Origin: Schnuerera sp. xch1
Lineage (GTDB): Bacteria; Bacillota; Clostridia; Tissierellales; Tepidimicrobiaceae
DNA: 64,000 nucleotides
Assembly: GCF_019931165.1 (NCBI RefSeq)
Contig: NZ_JAIOUP010000003.1
Location: forward strand, 1 to 64,000
Reading direction: 5' to 3'
This document shows positions 61,605-64,000 of this stretch, piece after piece (the stretch's first letter is position 1; each line of letters starts with the position of its first letter). A program made the translations under genes and the position numbers. The notes under the pieces are model-generated. The model did no database searches, was not told the DNA's origin, and worked only from the letters and a program-made list of their open reading frames with translations.

Positions 61605-61681
61605 CTCAACTTCACTTAACATGGAGTTTGAGAGTCAACGAGTTCGGTTCAGGGATGTTGTGAACCCGTGGGACATTATAT
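61605..61681. repeat. attC-like site H
   Basis: Box CTCAACTTCACTTAAC (61605-61620) matches the reverse complement of this unit's start (61029-61044) at 13 of 16 bases. Then hairpin GGTTC/GAACC (near 61646-61666) and a weak boundary ATTATATTCC at 61675. Confidence 0.6.
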
Positions 61682-62110
61682 TCCATCATTACTAAAAAAA
61701 GTGATAGTTTTAAGAATGAGATGATAAATTGGTAAATTAAAGAGTATACATGTTATGTAGCATAACCAAAAATGGATGCTTTCTGTTCTAGTTTTTATAG
61801 TTTGTGTTGCACATATACGATCTAGAATAAAAGGGAGTATAGATATATCTGTTGATGAAAGCAGTCCCAACAGGAGTTAAAGCAGACAATTCGAGATATC
61901 GAGCATATAGTGCTGAAATGCTTAAGATACGTCCGGAAGGAAGCTTGAAGAAATAATACATATGGAAAGTTGGTATTAATACTTTCATTTGGCGAGATGC
62001 GGAAAGTCGAATCATGAAGAGAATGCGCCACATGCCTAACCTAACCACAGTCGTAGCCGTTGGTGGTTGAAGAATGAAAGATTTCGAATTCAGGAGGAGT
62101 AGAGGAGTGT
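61682..62110. other. Degenerate stretch at the array end
   Basis: No intact gene. A short open piece (about 61855-61955, reading KAVPTGVKADNSRYRAYSAE) is not recognised. A last boundary-like element lies at 62029-62072: CCTAACCTAACCAC followed by GTTGGTGGTTGAAG (62059-62072), directly before the next gene. Confidence 0.4.
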
Positions 62111-62809
62111 ATGAAAGAATTTTTAGCAAATTCTTGGGTAGTTGGTATTATTGGAGGTATTCTAAGTGGATTTTTTGTAACATGGATTACTAGAATAATC
62201 TTTTCGAAGAGAGATAATAAAGAGTACTTCCAGAAAGTGTTGCAGGCAAACAAAGAAATAATATATTCTATTAGACCTACAATTTCTGAGGGGGATATTC
62301 CAAAAAGAGAGATTATCAATGCTCTTATTTCTTCAAATTCACTAAAATATGGAATTGAAGTTAAAGATATGTTTACTTTAGAACAAATATGCGATGAATT
62401 AATTAAGGAAGTAATGGATTCTAGCTTTATTTCTTCAGAAACTAAGAATGAATATTGTGAAAGATTGTTGTCATTGAGGAATCAGAAGGCTGAAGATGAA
62501 AGAAAATTAACAATTGAGTATATCTCTAATAAGGAAAATGTGAAATCAGTTTTAGAATATAGGCAAAAACTAACAGCTAATATGACTATGACTTTAGGAA
62601 TAATGGTGACTTTAATGTCTTTTATTGTGACCATTATTTTATCACTGGAAAACCAAGCAATCTTTATTGACTTGAACAATGAATTGTTTTATTTAATTCC
62701 AATGGTAGTTTCCTTCGCAACTATTCTTATCGTGTTAATGGTTATGACTTATACAAGAATCTTTAAGATTATAAAAGATAAAAGGGAGAAAATCCAATTC
62801 CCACAATAA
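62111..62809 (+). CDS. Membrane protein, unknown
   Basis: 232 residues. One helix near the start (about 8-28), a long soluble acidic/helical middle (30-155), and two helices at the end (about 160-182 and 192-215). No family is recognised. Such three-helix proteins with a helical cytoplasmic middle are common in accessory regions. AGGAG and GAGGAG sites precede the ATG. It is the last + strand gene of the array. Confidence 0.7.
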   Translation: MKEFLANSWVVGIIGGILSGFFVTWITRIIFSKRDNKEYFQKVLQANKEIIYSIRPTISEGDIPKREIINALISSNSLKYGIEVKDMFTLEQICDELIKEVMDSSFISSETKNEYCERLLSLRNQKAEDERKLTIEYISNKENVKSVLEYRQKLTANMTMTLGIMVTLMSFIVTIILSLENQAIFIDLNNELFYLIPMVVSFATILIVLMVMTYTRIFKIIKDKREKIQFPQ

Positions 62810-62912
62810 CACATACAGTATCAATAACTACATCCTTAATCCATGATTATCTAAATTGAATAATAACTAGTGGCTCTTATCCTTTATGTCATAAATTATA
62901 CATAGCATAAAA

Positions 62913-62945
62913 AACCCCCTTTTGGATTTAACTCCATTGGGGGTT
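62913..62945. terminator. Hairpin with CCCCC/GGGGG stem
   Basis: AACCCCC (62913-62919) pairs with GGGGGTT (62939-62945), with an A-run before and weak Ts after. Between 62810 and 63113 there is no gene; the palindrome CGGGTTAACCCG lies at 62974-62985 and a repeat-like GAACCGTCTCCTTGTGTCAT at 63089-63108. Confidence 0.6.
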
Positions 62946-63113
62946 CGTCTTATTATCAAGTTTCGACAAAAATCGGGTTAACCCGGTATCTTTGTGAAGG
63001 GGAAGACGCTTTTACTCTTGAGCTTGCTTTAACTGGTGGGCTTTCTTTCAAACCATTGGTTCGGTAACATGCCTCTCGAATAAAAAAAGAACCGTCTCCT
63101 TGTGTCATGTGCC

Positions 63114-63776
63114 TTATATCCACTCTCTCATTTTATAAACATCTTCCCAAAATTCATATTCAAATTTTAATGACATTGAAAAAGCATTTATTATTTTTTT
63201 CTCTTTTTCCTTTCCTGCATTTAAAATATTTCTATTTAATAGCTTTATCATCTTATCTACCAATTCTAGAAAATCAGGAGTATCACAAATACTAACCCAG
63301 TCTTGATAATATTTGTCATTATTATTAACAAGTTTTGACTGATGCAACTCGCCAATCTTTCGATAAGTCCAGTAACAAGGTAGAAGGGAAGCTATCCCTT
63401 CTGCAAATGTATTTAAAGAACTAATAGATAAAAGAAAATTGGTATAGGAAACATTGGCTCTAGTAAGTTTTACTTTTTTAGCTTCATTTAAATCAATATT
63501 AAGAGACTTTAATAGCTTTTCATAGGCAGTAAATTCATGATTAGCTTCCATATATAGGATGTTTATTAGCTCTATTCTGTCATATATATTTTCTGCACGA
63601 GATACCAAAATACCCATATTCCTTAAAGATTGATCCAAATAATAATAATCCTGCAATAAATAAAATTTAAATATTTTTCGATCCAAAGTCCCATTATAAA
63701 TTTCACTAACCATAGGATTATTAATTACTTTCTTCCAAATATCTTCTGTTTCTCTAACAATATCTTCAAAGATCAT
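63114..63776 (-). CDS. tenA: Thiaminase II (TenA)
   Basis: 220 residues, full length. Nucleophile Cys in LLPCYWTYRKIGE (near residue 129-141), Tyr/Glu pair in EYEFWEDVYKM (near 205-215), and NNPMVSEIYNGTLDRKIFKFYLLQDYYYL at the start. TenA hydrolyses 5-aminomethyl-HMP from degraded thiamine (salvage). Its ATG overlaps the stop of the gene before it (TAATG). GGAG lies 10 bases before the ATG. Confidence 0.92.
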   Translation of the reverse strand: MIFEDIVRETEDIWKKVINNPMVSEIYNGTLDRKIFKFYLLQDYYYLDQSLRNMGILVSRAENIYDRIELINILYMEANHEFTAYEKLLKSLNIDLNEAKKVKLTRANVSYTNFLLSISSLNTFAEGIASLLPCYWTYRKIGELHQSKLVNNNDKYYQDWVSICDTPDFLELVDKMIKLLNRNILNAGKEKEKKIINAFSMSLKFEYEFWEDVYKMREWI

Positions 63777-64000
63777 TATTTTTTAACTCCCTTTATTATT
63801 ATATAACTACCGCTTTTATAACCTGATTGAGGTTCTTCAATTTCTTCATTAGTATATTTAGGATTTTTTACCAAAGTCTGAACAAATTCTAAATCTTTAA
63901 ACCCTACATCTTCTAATAATTTAATCAATTTCTCAGTAGTAATCCATTCTGCATTTCTTACAAATTCAAGAGGATAAGGATACTCTGGGCAAATTTCATA
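63776..64000 (-). CDS. Methyltransferase-like protein, C-terminal part (cut by window edge)
   Basis: 75 codons are visible (VRNAEWITTEKLIKLLEDVG and EEPQSGYKSGSYIIIKGVKK). The end resembles class I SAM-dependent methyltransferases, where a late strand pair closes as GSYIIIKG. The stop overlaps the tenA start by one base, so the two are coupled and the upstream gene may share the thiamine-related task (inference). The catalytic part is outside the window. Confidence 0.65.
   Translation of the reverse strand, partial: YEICPEYPYPLEFVRNAEWITTEKLIKLLEDVGFKDLEFVQTLVKNPKYTNEEIEEPQSGYKSGSYIIIKGVKK

Noticed and set aside
52631-62110. Prophage
   Set aside because: No capsid, tail, terminase or phage replication genes; only a recombinase tail and small accessory genes.
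63114-64000. TPP riboswitch near tenA
   Set aside because: The tenA start overlaps the upstream gene and no THI-box pattern is visible in the bases shown; a leader could lie beyond the window edge.

Overview
The window is very AT-rich, and its genes have strong AGGAGG-type ribosome binding sites with frequent TTG and GTG starts. It carries clostridial marker genes: an NQR/RNF-type membrane redox operon, a 2-hydroxyacyl-CoA dehydratase-family protein with its activase, CvfB, PsuK/PsuG, RemA-like and DUF438 proteins. This points to an anaerobic, low-GC member of the Firmicutes (Clostridia, possibly Tissierellales-like). Species cannot be told from the sequence alone.

Left and middle part (1-52.4 kb): mostly ordinary chromosomal genes in short operons separated by clear hairpin terminators. 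In order: an IS1182-type transposase tail; YmaF and DUF2164 proteins; a secreted glucosaminidase; apt; hsp20; mnmH; a FAD/Rieske oxidoreductase; an orphan MASE3-PAS histidine kinase; tRNA-Val(GAC); pgpA; a RemA-like gene; psuK-psuG; two parvulin foldases; a saccharopine-dehydrogenase-like gene with an NhaC transporter; an S4 paralogue under a perfect Fur-type box; a five-gene nqrBCDEF-type operon without nqrA or any rnfB/rnfC; cvfB; a DUF4153 membrane protein; a lipoprotein hydrolase; msrA; a probable double-cubane-cluster protein with DUF3343 and activase; a HAD phosphatase; dipeptidase; radical SAM protein; sirtuin; a pheromone-type lipoprotein; an LspA-like protein; a broken alkD; cobO; a TetR-controlled ABC/MFP efflux operon; a MATE pump; a DUF438 PAS/hemerythrin protein with a fresh 66-bp tandem duplication; and a short GIY-YIG UvrC-like protein.

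Right part (about 52.6-62.1 kb): this region looks different. Every recognisable gene is on the + strand. They are small, unrelated 'accessory' functions (SnoaL-like, YbaK fragment, glyoxalase, NimA-like flavoprotein, MccF-like peptidase, a double-nuclease protein, GNAT, two NUDIX, flavodoxin, membrane protein), each separated by a GC-richer hairpin ending at a shared boundary resembling ACGTTAGATGAAAT. In several units the first bases of the unit are the reverse complement of a box just before the hairpin at its end, which is the geometry of integron gene cassettes and attC sites. The C-terminal tail of a tyrosine recombinase lies about 90 bp before the first boundary. I read this as a degenerate integron-like cassette array. 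Many of its genes are broken by stops, frameshifts or truncation.

The window ends with tenA (thiaminase II), overlapped by the end of a methyltransferase gene, both on the minus strand.
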